13,159 bases of DNA from Firmicutes bacterium UBA6811. Its GTDB lineage: Bacteria > Bacillota > SHA-98 > UBA4971. Positions within the stretch are counted from its first letter, which is position 1; the number at the start of each line of letters is the position of its first letter. The position numbers were made by a program, and so were the translations under genes. This document shows positions 1-6,567 of the stretch, piece by piece. The stretch lies in contig DKEX01000073.1 in NCBI GenBank assembly GCA_002452295.1, positions 1-13,159 of the forward strand. Direction: 5' to 3'. The notes beneath the pieces are model-generated. The model saw only the letters and a list, made by a program, of their open reading frames with translations. It was not told where the DNA came from and ran no database searches.

Positions 1-16
1 GCGGAGGCGGAGGCGG
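1..16. repeat. GCGGAG simple repeat at window edge
   Basis: Two and two-thirds copies of GCGGAG, followed by the variant GCGGAC. On the - strand it codes for the alternating Ala/Ser run at the end of the visible antiporter fragment. It may extend outside the window. Confidence 0.7.
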
Positions 17-680
17 ACGCGGGCGCACCCGCCCTGCCGCTGTCCGCAAGGCCGGGGCCGGCGAGCCAGTATAGCAGCGCTGACAGCGCCACTGCAGGAA
101 CCAGCGTTACCACAAGCCGGCGGAATACCGCTCGGGGTTCGCTCCCGGTCAGGCGCGAGACCATGTGCAGGACGCTCGATACCAGCGATGACCGGTCGCC
201 CAGGTAAATGCCGGAGATTACGGCCCCGGCGATGAGCCCAGGCGGCAGTCGGTACGCCTGCGCAACCATCATGAGCGGGAGGCCGATTATGCTGGCCGCG
301 CCGTTGGCGGTCCCCATGGCCATGGAAACCGCCGCGCACAAAAGGAAAGCGCCGAGCGCGAAATGCCTCGCGCTCACCAGGGTGCTACCATAGACGGCTA
401 TGGTCGCCGCCGTCCCGTTGAGCCGCCACAGACCCATCAGCGCACCGATGAGCGCCAGCATCCAGATGGGCACCATGGCCTTCCCGACGCCCTCGCGCGC
501 CATCTCCACCACCGCGCTGAGAGGGAACCCCCGGCGCAAAACCAGACACACGCACCCGAAGAGCGCCACAAACAAAGGCCAGTACGCAGGTATGCGCAGC
601 ACAGCAATGGATACGGCAAGCAGCATGACAATTCCGGCAAGAATGAACGACGACTCCGCCACCGAGAAAACCCTGCGCAC
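1..680 (-). CDS. NhaC-family Na+/H+ antiporter, N-terminal part, cut by window edge
   Basis: Predicted inner-membrane sodium/proton exchanger of the NhaC type; 226 codons are visible and the frame stays open to the left edge, so the C-terminal part lies outside. The start is GTG at 680-678, preceded by GGGAGG (695-690) at about 9 nt, with an in-frame TAG a short way upstream. The protein is strongly hydrophobic, with likely membrane segments near residues 10-30, 33-48, 68-86, 105-122, 128-145, 148-160 and 188-208. Residues 152-165 (GAVISGIYLGDRSS) match the GxYxGDRxSP-type signature of NhaC relatives, although the usual C-S-P after GDR is S-S-L here. The last visible residues are an Ala/Ser run made by a GCGGAG triplicate at the window edge. 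It is transcribed away from the LacI gene. Family assignment is fairly secure; ion specificity is not visible, and another member of the ion-transporter superfamily is possible. Confidence 0.75.
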   Translation of the reverse strand, partial: MRRVFSVAESSFILAGIVMLLAVSIAVLRIPAYWPLFVALFGCVCLVLRRGFPLSAVVEMAREGVGKAMVPIWMLALIGALMGLWRLNGTAATIAVYGSTLVSARHFALGAFLLCAAVSMAMGTANGAASIIGLPLMMVAQAYRLPPGLIAGAVISGIYLGDRSSLVSSVLHMVSRLTGSEPRAVFRRLVVTLVPAVALSALLYWLAGPGLADSGRAGAPASASAS

Positions 681-758
681 GCTCTGTGACCTCCCAGATG
701 CCCCGACCTATCCCGAATCAGGCGCCCTCACCTGGCCCAGCGGGCGCACCGCAATGAG

Positions 759-764
759 ATTGTA
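759..764 (-). promoter_or_regulatory. Possible -10 element for the NhaC-like gene
   Basis: On the - strand TACAAT follows TGTGA, five of six matches to the sigma-A -10 box. It lies about 80 nt upstream of the GTG start. No convincing -35 box is seen 17 nt further upstream, so this is weak. Confidence 0.3.
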
Positions 765-1021
765 TCACATAAGTTGGGATCTCCGGACGGGCATTTGTGA
801 GGCTGCCGATGACAGCGAGGCAGCTTTTGCCCGCACCGGATCGAAGCCTACGGACAAACGCCGCCTCTCGAACCGCGGACAACGCGGCCGGCCCAACCAG
901 GGCATGGAGCGTGGTCGCCCCAACAGGTGCGATGCCGCACTCATTAGACGTGCGGGGCACGAAAAAAGAATCGCCGGACGGGAGGAATTGCGGACGGCAA
1001 GTGGAAACACATGTAGCGAAC

Positions 1022-1040
1022 CATGACAACGTTGGTCATG
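1022..1040. promoter_or_regulatory. Candidate LacI-family operator (imperfect palindrome)
   Basis: CATGACAACGTTGGTCATG has outer arms CATGAC/GTCATG and a central AACGTT. LacI-family operators are typically palindromes with a central CG like this. The inner and outer axes are off by half a base, so symmetry is imperfect. It ends 30 nt before the TTG start of the LacI-family gene, a suitable place for autorepression. No binding evidence exists. Confidence 0.5.
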
Positions 1041-1070
1041 CACGTGAGGTTCCTGTCAGGGGGCTTTGAG

Positions 1071-2114
1071 TTGAGCGCCACGATAAGAGACGTGGCAAGG
1101 CGGGCAGGGGTATCCATCAAGACCGTATCGCGAGTGCTGAACGGCAGCCCGCGGGTGACCGAGGACACCCGGCAACGCGTCATGGCAGCCATCGATGCCC
1201 TGGATTTCCACCCGAACGCTGCCGCGCGGGCGCTCGTGCTCCGAAAGAGCAGGACCATCGGTCTCGTGATCGCCGACATCACCAACCCGTTTTTCCCGGA
1301 GATAGTAAGGGGGGTTGAGGATGTGGCGAACAGGCACAACTACAACGTGATCCTCTGCAACACCGACGAGAACCCGGACAAGGAGAGGTGCTACATCAAC
1401 CTCATCCGCGAGAAACAGGGAGACGGCATCATCCTGGCAGGTTCGAGGATAGGAGCAGATGAGGTGGTGGCCCTCGCGAGAAAGGGCATCCATGTGGTCG
1501 TGATCAACGGGGACGTCCGCCACCCCAGGGTCGGCGTGGTCGCAGTAGCGAACGAGGAGAGAGCCCACGAGGCCGTCTCGCATCTCGCGAGGATGGGACA
1601 CACCAGGATCGCTTACATTTCCGGCTCACCCATGTCCAGCAGCAATGCGGAAAGGCTCCAGGGATACAGACGTGGTCACGATGACAACGGTATACCTCTC
1701 GACGAATCCCTCGTGGTGCAGGCAGGGCCGACGCGCGAGGGCGGATTTGCGGCGATGTCGTGTCTGCTCAACATCCCTGCCAGGCCGACAGCCATTCTCG
1801 CCTACAACGACCTGCAGGCGATCGGCGCAATGGAGGCCATCAAGGAGCACGGCCTTACCGTGCCGCGTGATATCGCGGTCATCGGCTTCGACGACATACA
1901 GCTCGCAAGCTTCACGACCCCGCCGCTCACGACCTTCCGGATGCCCAAGTACGAGATGGGCATGCGTGCGGCGGAGATGTTGATAGGGATGATCATATCG
2001 AGAACGGTCCGCGAGAGCCGCCTGGTGGTCGATCCGGAGCTGGTCATCCGCGAATCCTGTGGTTACAGGCAAAGCGTTCTGACGAGAGGAACGATGGCGG
2101 CAGGGAGGCGGTAG
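1071..2114 (+). CDS. LacI-family transcriptional regulator
   Basis: DNA-binding repressor or activator of 347 aa, a normal LacI-family length. Residues 4-25 (TIRDVARRAGVSIKTVSRVLNG without its last residues) form the classical helix-turn-helix; residues 48-56 give the hinge helix (PNAAARAL). The rest is a periplasmic-binding-protein-like sensor, with the family blocks GLVIADITNPFF (64-75), the TAILAYND block and VIGFDD. An ATG at 1023 is in frame but adds 16 residues unlike the family, has no ribosome site and overlaps the palindrome. The TTG at 1071 has AGGGGG (1058-1063) at 7 nt and starts directly on the S-A-T-I-R-D-V helix, so I chose it. Its position before iolB, the aldolase and the kinase suggests it controls them, perhaps responding to an inositol-pathway intermediate; the ligand cannot be read from the sequence. 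Confidence 0.93.
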   Translation: MSATIRDVARRAGVSIKTVSRVLNGSPRVTEDTRQRVMAAIDALDFHPNAAARALVLRKSRTIGLVIADITNPFFPEIVRGVEDVANRHNYNVILCNTDENPDKERCYINLIREKQGDGIILAGSRIGADEVVALARKGIHVVVINGDVRHPRVGVVAVANEERAHEAVSHLARMGHTRIAYISGSPMSSSNAERLQGYRRGHDDNGIPLDESLVVQAGPTREGGFAAMSCLLNIPARPTAILAYNDLQAIGAMEAIKEHGLTVPRDIAVIGFDDIQLASFTTPPLTTFRMPKYEMGMRAAEMLIGMIISRTVRESRLVVDPELVIRESCGYRQSVLTRGTMAAGRR

Positions 2115-2392
2115 ACGGCACACGGCACACGGCAATGACAACGGTAGATGGCAAGTTGCAATCCTTTGCGAGTCCAAGAGATCAAGCGCCGTCGGTAACC
2201 GGGGCGTGGCATGTTCTGCCTGCGAGACGCGGACTGAGTGGCAGGCAGGCAACCGGGCAGATGGGTGGGCCAGCGGGTGGGCGGGCGGCGCGAGACAGCC
2301 ACAGCCGGCGCGACGGCTGGCGGCAACAGCGTCAGTGATGTCGGCATCGTTACAGGCCCCCGCCGCGGAAGCTGAGGTTTGGGAGTGAAGGC
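2115..2392. other. Intergenic stretch, LacI gene to iolB, no gene seen
   Basis: These 278 bases have no believable reading frame. The left end has short tandem repeats (ACGGCAC/ACACGGC units at about 2115-2133) and the right half is runs of GGCAGG/GGGTGGGC-type sequence. ATGACAACGGTA occurs at 2135-2146; its first nine bases match the left part of the candidate operator before the LacI gene. GGGAG at 2381-2385 is the ribosome site for iolB. No clear promoter is seen. Confidence 0.5.
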
Positions 2393-3316
2393 ATGTCTTC
2401 TCTAGTGAGAGCCAAGACCGACAGGGGGTTTACATCGATCCTGGGAGGTGAGATAGGCACGGCCGGGATCAGGTTTGGCATCCTGAGGCTCGAAGAGGGA
2501 TGTGCAGGAGGCCGGGACCTCGACCTTGCATCGCCTGTCTTCGAGGAGGATTCCGGGCTGAGCGAGGTTGCTCTCGTGATCCTGGGCGGCAAGTGCATCG
2601 TCGAGACCGCCGGCAAACGATGGGGTCCGGTCGGGGAGCGCGATTCGGTGTTCGCTGGCAGGGCTACGGCCGTTTACGTGCCCCCTCGCACCAGGTATCG
2701 CGTCAGTCCCGTCGGGGCCGTCGAGATCGCGATATGCGGTGCGCCCTGCGGCGCGCGCTGCGGGCGGTCACGCGACGCAGAGGGCGCCGAGGGCGCGGAG
2801 AGCGCGGACAGCAGGGACAGCGTGGACGACGCGGCGGGCCGAGAGCCTCAGATCGTGACGCCCGACCTGGTCGTAGCAAACGTCCGGGGGACCGGCAACT
2901 TCAGGCGCGAGGTCCACGACATAATAGCCTCGAACGTCAACGCCCACAGGCTGGTCGTCGGCGAGACTTTCACCCCGGCCGGCAACTGGTCGAGCTACCC
3001 GCCGCACAAGCACGACATTGACGACCTCCCGCACGAGGTGAAGATGGAGGAGGTATACTTCTTCAAGGTACGGCCCGGACACGGCTTCGGCGTCCAGGTC
3101 ATCTACCAGAGCAGCCCGGAGCCCCGCGAGGAGGCGTATGTCGTAAGAGACGGCGACGCCGTGTTCATCGAGAGCGGGTACCACCCTGTGGTCACAGCCC
3201 CGGGCTATGACCTCTACTACCTGTGGGTCATGGCCGCCACCGGCGCCCGCCCGGTAAGGACGCTCGTCCCGCGCACGGACCCTGCTCATGCGTGGGTGGA
3301 GGCGGGCGCCCCGTAA
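2393..3316 (+). CDS. iolB: 5-deoxy-glucuronate isomerase IolB
   Basis: Cytoplasmic cupin enzyme that converts 5-deoxy-D-glucuronate to 2-deoxy-5-keto-D-gluconate (DKG) in myo-inositol breakdown. The C-terminal half carries the family blocks: NWSSYPPHKHD (198-208), EEVYFFK (219-225), DGDAVFIESGYHPVVTAPGY (253-272) and LYYLWVM (274-280). His205, His207, Glu219 or Glu220 and His264 are the expected metal-site residues. The protein is 307 aa, longer than the usual roughly 270. The excess is an acidic, Ala/Gly/Ser/Asp-rich insert at about residues 119-150, between the N-terminal and C-terminal cupin halves. GGGAG lies 7 nt before the ATG. Next come the aldolase and kinase genes, consistent with a shared inositol role. 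iolG, iolE, iolD and iolA are not in this window. Confidence 0.92.
   Translation: MSSLVRAKTDRGFTSILGGEIGTAGIRFGILRLEEGCAGGRDLDLASPVFEEDSGLSEVALVILGGKCIVETAGKRWGPVGERDSVFAGRATAVYVPPRTRYRVSPVGAVEIAICGAPCGARCGRSRDAEGAEGAESADSRDSVDDAAGREPQIVTPDLVVANVRGTGNFRREVHDIIASNVNAHRLVVGETFTPAGNWSSYPPHKHDIDDLPHEVKMEEVYFFKVRPGHGFGVQVIYQSSPEPREEAYVVRDGDAVFIESGYHPVVTAPGYDLYYLWVMAATGARPVRTLVPRTDPAHAWVEAGAP
2750..2845 (+). repeat. Low-complexity insert within iolB
   Basis: The DNA has degenerate GCGGAG/GACAGC-like short units coding for an acidic A/G/E/S/D run (about residues 120-151). It lies between the two cupin halves, where related IolB proteins have a shorter linker. It looks like local repeat expansion; no function is evident. 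Confidence 0.5.
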
Positions 3317-3317
3317 A

Positions 3318-3340
3318 CGTGATCACCCGCCGTGATCACG
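3318..3340 (+). terminator. Hairpin just after iolB (repeated GTGATCAC), no T-tract
   Basis: CGTGATCAC (3318-3326) and GTGATCACG (3332-3340) form a perfect 9-bp stem with a 5-nt loop, one base after the iolB stop. Each arm is itself built on the palindrome GTGATCAC, so it could also be a tandem protein-binding site. With no T-run it is not a typical intrinsic terminator; it may be an attenuator, an mRNA-end stabiliser or an operator. Confidence 0.45.
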
Positions 3341-3608
3341 CCGACGTGGTTGCCACAGCGGGACGGGCCGCAGCGGAACGCGAATCCCGGCACCTTCAGC
3401 ACCTCTGCGACCGCACCCCTGGCTGCGACGCCTCCGAGCGGACGGACGGCGGTGGCCCCTGACCCTCCGAGGAGCAGCAAACCATCTTGCGAAGCAGTCA
3501 TGCCCTGCGGCAGGCGGCCTGGGCGCATACTGCTACGGCGCGCACGGCGGCCGGAGAGGAGAGGTCCGGACGAGGCTTTGACACAGCGCATCACGATCAA
3601 ACCAAACA
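3341..3608. other. Intergenic stretch, iolB to aldolase gene, no recognised gene
   Basis: No frame here resembles a family I know. A - strand frame (3672-3286) stays open across the gap, with GC-rich third positions and a glycine/valine-rich product, but it overlaps the beginning of the aldolase gene and the end of iolB. I see no ribosome site for it. TTGACA at 3578-3583 matches a -35 box, but no -10 box lies at the right distance. Confidence 0.4.
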
Positions 3609-3626
3609 GGAGGAGGAACCTGGCAA

Positions 3627-4682
3627 ATGGCTGGACGATTCGGCTACGAGATCGATGGGTACAGGTTTGCACCAGAGGATTTCCTGCCGGCAGGCGTAAT
3701 CGACACGATCGTCGAGATTCGCGTGGAGAACCCTGACCTCATACGGCAGGCGGCCCAGGCGAGGAAGCGCCGACCTGCCCTCACCAGGGACGGGAAGCTC
3801 ACCATCCTTGCGACTGATCACCCCGCCCGCATGGTGACGCGCGTCGGAGATAACCCGCTTGCCATCGGCGACAGGCACGCCCTGCTTGCCCGGGTGGCCA
3901 GGGTGCTCACAGATCCAGGGGTCGACGGGGTCATGGCGACGCCCGACATCGTTGAGGAGCTCCTGGTTCTTGATTACCTGGTTCAGGAGGCCGGCGGACC
4001 GTCGTTCCTCGACGAGAAGGTCATCCTCGGGTGCATGAACCGCGGAGGGCTTGCAGGGGTCTCGTTCGAGATGGACGATACCATGACAGCCTACACGCCG
4101 GACTCCATCGCAGAGATGGGGCTCGACGGTGCGAAACTCATGTTCAGGCTGGACCCTGAAAACCCCGACTCAGGCCGGACCATCATGTACTGCGTCGAAG
4201 CCATCAACGAGCTCGTCGACCTGGGCATACCCGCGTTCCTCGAGGCCCTGATGGTACGGAGGGCCGAGGGCAAGTACAAGACCCTTAAGCAGGCCGAGGC
4301 GCTCATAAAGGTCGTCGGCGTTGCCTCCGGCCTCGGCAAGTCGAGCGCGTACACCTGGCTCAAGATCCCGTACTGTGAAGGCTACGAGAAGGTCGCCCGC
4401 GCCACCACCTGCCCCATACTCATGCTGGGCGGCGAGTCCACTGGCGATCCCACGGGCATACTGGAGGAGTTCGCCGCGGGGATGCGCGCCGGGGCCGCCG
4501 TAAGAGGCGCGCTTGTCGGGCGGAACGTGACGTTTCCCGGCAATGACGACCCGCGCGCTGTGGCCGTGGCGGTGAACGAGATAGTGCACAGGGGCCTCGA
4601 CGCCGAAGCGGCGACGAAGGTGCTCATGGACACGCGGGGCCGGGACATGGACGCGATAACCCGCTACCTGGGAGGAAGATGA
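3627..4682 (+). CDS. Cgl0159-like TIM-barrel aldolase, likely inositol pathway
   Basis: Predicted (beta/alpha)8 aldolase of 351 aa, similar to the Cgl0159 group found in actinobacterial inositol clusters and often labelled deoxyribose-phosphate-aldolase-like. Blocks that look like barrel strands and active-site loops are ILATDHPAR (60-68), GVMATPDIVEELL (101-113), LGCMNRGGLAG (134-144), AKLMFRLDP (169-177), FLEALMV (204-210), WLKIPYCEGYE (244-254), ILMLGGES (264-271) and ALVGRNV (295-301). Lys246 in the strand-like WLKIPY is a reasonable Schiff-base candidate, by analogy with class I aldolases; this is inference. GGAGGAGG (3609-3616) lies 10 nt before the ATG. After IolB and a kinase step, the expected reaction is cleavage of 6-phospho-DKG to malonate semialdehyde and dihydroxyacetone phosphate, the job of IolJ. 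The kinase gene follows 2 nt after the stop. The family call is good; the exact substrate is inferred. Confidence 0.8.
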   Translation: MAGRFGYEIDGYRFAPEDFLPAGVIDTIVEIRVENPDLIRQAAQARKRRPALTRDGKLTILATDHPARMVTRVGDNPLAIGDRHALLARVARVLTDPGVDGVMATPDIVEELLVLDYLVQEAGGPSFLDEKVILGCMNRGGLAGVSFEMDDTMTAYTPDSIAEMGLDGAKLMFRLDPENPDSGRTIMYCVEAINELVDLGIPAFLEALMVRRAEGKYKTLKQAEALIKVVGVASGLGKSSAYTWLKIPYCEGYEKVARATTCPILMLGGESTGDPTGILEEFAAGMRAGAAVRGALVGRNVTFPGNDDPRAVAVAVNEIVHRGLDAEAATKVLMDTRGRDMDAITRYLGGR

Positions 4683-4684
4683 CC

Positions 4685-5905
4685 ATGGCGCTCAAGGGAA
4701 ATGCAGTCGTAGGACAGTCCGGCGGCCCCACCGCCGTCATCAACAGCAGCCTCGCCGGGGTCATCGAGGAGGCGCTTGAGTATCCCGAGATCCACAGTGT
4801 GTATGGCGGGGCGCATGGCGTCCTCGGGATGCTCGAGGAGGACTTCATCGACCTCGGGAGGCAGGACCCGTCGGTCATAAGGGGCCTCCGCTCGACGCCC
4901 TCGGCGGCCCTCGGCTCATGCCGTCACAAGGTCTCGCCTGAGGACTGCCGGAGGCTCGTGGAGGTCTTCAGGCGCTACAACATCAGGTACTTCTTCTATA
5001 TCGGAGGCAACGACTCGGCCGACACGTCCAACAAGGTGAGCCGCGCAGCGAGGGAGGCCGGATACGACCTTGCCGTGGTGGCCGTGCCGAAGACGATAGA
5101 CAACGACCTCGCCGTCACCGACCACTCGCCGGGCTACGGCAGCGTGGCCCGATGGCTCGCCACGGCCGTGCGCGACGCCGGGCTTGACACAGAGGCCATC
5201 GGGGTCGTGGACACGGTCAAGATCGTCGAGGTCATGGGCCGCAACGCAGGCTGGATCACCGCTGCGACGGCGCTTGCCCGTGACCACGAGGACGCGGCGC
5301 CGCACCTCATCTACCTTCCCGAGCGGCCGTTTGGCGCCGAGAGGTTCCTCGCCGACGTGAAGGCCGTATACGACCGGCTCGGCCACGTGGTGGTAACCGT
5401 TTGCGAGGGGCTACGAGACGAGACCGGCACATACGTTACGGCCTCGTCGCGGACCATCGACACCGACAGGTTCGGCCACAGACAACTCGGCGGGGTCGGG
5501 GATTTCCTTTGCAGCCTCGTGGCCGCTGAACTCAAGCTCAAGGCCAGGCACGACAAGCCGGGCACCATTCAGAGGGTGTCAGCGGCACTGGCATCCCCAG
5601 TGGACCTCGAGGAGGCCTATGAGGTCGGGCGCCACGCCGTGAGGTGCGCGACTGAGGGGATCGTCGACAAGATGGCGATCATCGTGCGCAGGCCGGGGCC
5701 TCGTTACGAGGTGGAGATGGGCACGGTCGAGCTCGACGTGGTGGCGAACGCGGAAAAGCTGGTGCCGGCCGAGTTCATAGGCGAATCAGGCAACGACGTC
5801 ACGCAGGCGTTCATCGACTACGCCTCGCCCCTCATAGGCGGGCCGCTGCCGGCGTATACGAGGCTGGAGCGGATCCCTCTGGAGCGGGTCCATGTACGTG
5901 CATAG
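4685..5905 (+). CDS. PFK-family phosphotransferase, PPi-type; possible inositol-pathway kinase
   Basis: Phosphofructokinase (PfkA superfamily) protein of 406 aa, about the length of the long PPi-dependent bacterial group. Visible blocks: GQSGGPTAVINSSL (10-23), GSCRHKV (77-83), IGGNDSAD (106-113), VPKTIDNDL (134-142), VMGRNAGW (183-190), CEGLRDETG (240-248), IQRVSAALASP (295-305). Asp139 in TIDND is the expected catalytic base. Asp110 after GGN and Lys136 in PKT replace the two glycines of ATP-dependent enzymes, the recognised signature of PPi-dependent ones. The segment that in classical PFKs reads GHIQRGG (phosphate end of fructose 6-phosphate) is GTIQRVS here. ATG 4679 overlaps the aldolase stop but is only 3 nt from GGAGG (4671-4675); ATG 4685 has 9 nt spacing and starts on the family N-terminus, so I prefer it. 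It may be an ordinary PPi-PFK or may phosphorylate DKG in place of IolC. Confidence 0.88.
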   Translation: MALKGNAVVGQSGGPTAVINSSLAGVIEEALEYPEIHSVYGGAHGVLGMLEEDFIDLGRQDPSVIRGLRSTPSAALGSCRHKVSPEDCRRLVEVFRRYNIRYFFYIGGNDSADTSNKVSRAAREAGYDLAVVAVPKTIDNDLAVTDHSPGYGSVARWLATAVRDAGLDTEAIGVVDTVKIVEVMGRNAGWITAATALARDHEDAAPHLIYLPERPFGAERFLADVKAVYDRLGHVVVTVCEGLRDETGTYVTASSRTIDTDRFGHRQLGGVGDFLCSLVAAELKLKARHDKPGTIQRVSAALASPVDLEEAYEVGRHAVRCATEGIVDKMAIIVRRPGPRYEVEMGTVELDVVANAEKLVPAEFIGESGNDVTQAFIDYASPLIGGPLPAYTRLERIPLERVHVRA

Positions 5906-5910
5906 CCGCA

Positions 5911-5942
5911 GCGGGCCGCCGGTCGTCCGTCGGGCGGCCCGC
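5911..5942 (+). terminator. GC-rich hairpin after the PFK-family gene
   Basis: GCGGGCCGCC (5911-5920) and GGCGGCCCGC (5933-5942) form a perfect 10-bp stem with a 12-nt loop, 5 nt after the stop codon. No T-run follows, so termination may be partial or factor-aided. It marks the likely end of the + strand operon. Confidence 0.6.
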
Positions 5943-6007
5943 CCAGCTTACCTGCCAACTACTACCTGCAACACGGAAATGGGGGTAAGTAGCAGCTACA
6001 CAGTACC

Positions 6008-6511
6008 CAATTCGCAGGCGAGGTCGGCTACCCCGCTGTCATTCGCCCTTCGTTCACGCTTGGAGGAACGGGGGGCGGCATAGCTTATGGTGAGAACGAG
6101 CTTCGCGAAATCGCGGACAACGGAATCAGCCACAGCCCCATACACGAGGTCCTGGTAGAGAAGTCAGCCATCGGCTGGAAAGAATACGAGCTTGAGGTGA
6201 TGAGAGATAGGGCAGACAATGTGGTCGTCATCTGTTCCATCGAGAACTTCGACCCGATGGGAGTCCACACCGGCGACAGCATAACGGGGGCGCCCGCCCA
6301 AACGCTTACCGACAAAGAATACCAGGCGATGAGAAACGCGGCCATTGCCGTCATCCGAGAAACTGGCGTGGAGACAGGCGGGGCCGACTGTGTACCCATT
6401 ATTACAACCGTCCAGGGTGCCCTCGCCGCGTTGGAGGGAATGAAGACCCTGAAAAAGCCGGGATTGCAGGTCAAGAGCCTCCAGGACCACCACGCCACCC
6501 CTCCCCTTTGA
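6008..6511 (+). pseudogene. carB: carB remnant (carbamoyl-phosphate synthase large subunit), large internal deletion
   Basis: One open frame codes for two separate parts of CarB, an enzyme normally of about 1,070 residues. From about 6020 to 6382 it matches the N-terminal ATP-grasp half: GYPAVIRPSFTLGGTGGGIA, then IGWKEYELEVMRD, CSIENFDPMGVHTGDSI and QTLTDKEYQ, ending in GVETGG. From about 6389 it reads CVPIITTVQGALAALEG then LQVKSLQDHHA, which is the very end of the C-terminal allosteric domain. Roughly 750 codons between them are missing, and so is everything before about residue 150. An in-frame TAG lies at 5990-5992 and no start or ribosome site precedes the CarB-like part. The first possible start is GTG 6197, inside the ATP-grasp fold. 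It cannot make a working synthetase. The intact gene is presumably elsewhere. The frame has stayed open, so decay is recent or the join happened in frame. Confidence 0.85.
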
Positions 6512-6567
6512 CGGTGCCAAACCCGCGCCAGAGGGAGTCGGCTCTTTTTCAGTTTGCCTGGACCCGT

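Larger units (their letters stand above)
681..1070. other. Divergent intergenic region, NhaC-like gene / LacI gene
   Basis: This 390-base stretch separates two divergent genes. Open frames crossing it on both strands resemble no family I recognise and have no good ribosome site, so I treat it as non-coding. It holds the ribosome site and possible -10 of the antiporter gene, and the palindromic candidate operator and ribosome site of the regulator. No clear -35/-10 pair for the regulator was found. Confidence 0.6.

Noticed and set aside
400..1026. 208-codon + strand open frame across the antiporter gene and the divergent region
   Set aside because: It runs opposite the antiporter gene, has no ribosome site, and its Arg/Pro/Thr-rich product resembles a shadow of GC-rich DNA.
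2101..2133. CRISPR-like or satellite array from the ACGGCAC repeats
   Set aside because: Only a few very short units, with no spacers and no cas genes.
1626..2252. 208-codon - strand open frame opposite the LacI gene
   Set aside because: Antisense shadow with no family resemblance.
3578..3606. Promoter before the aldolase gene (TTGACA at 3578)
   Set aside because: No -10 box at 16-18 nt; the start site would also fall on the ribosome site.
6512..6567. Terminator between the carB relic and hom
   Set aside because: Only 3-4 bp pairings near CTCTTTTT; no convincing stem for either strand.
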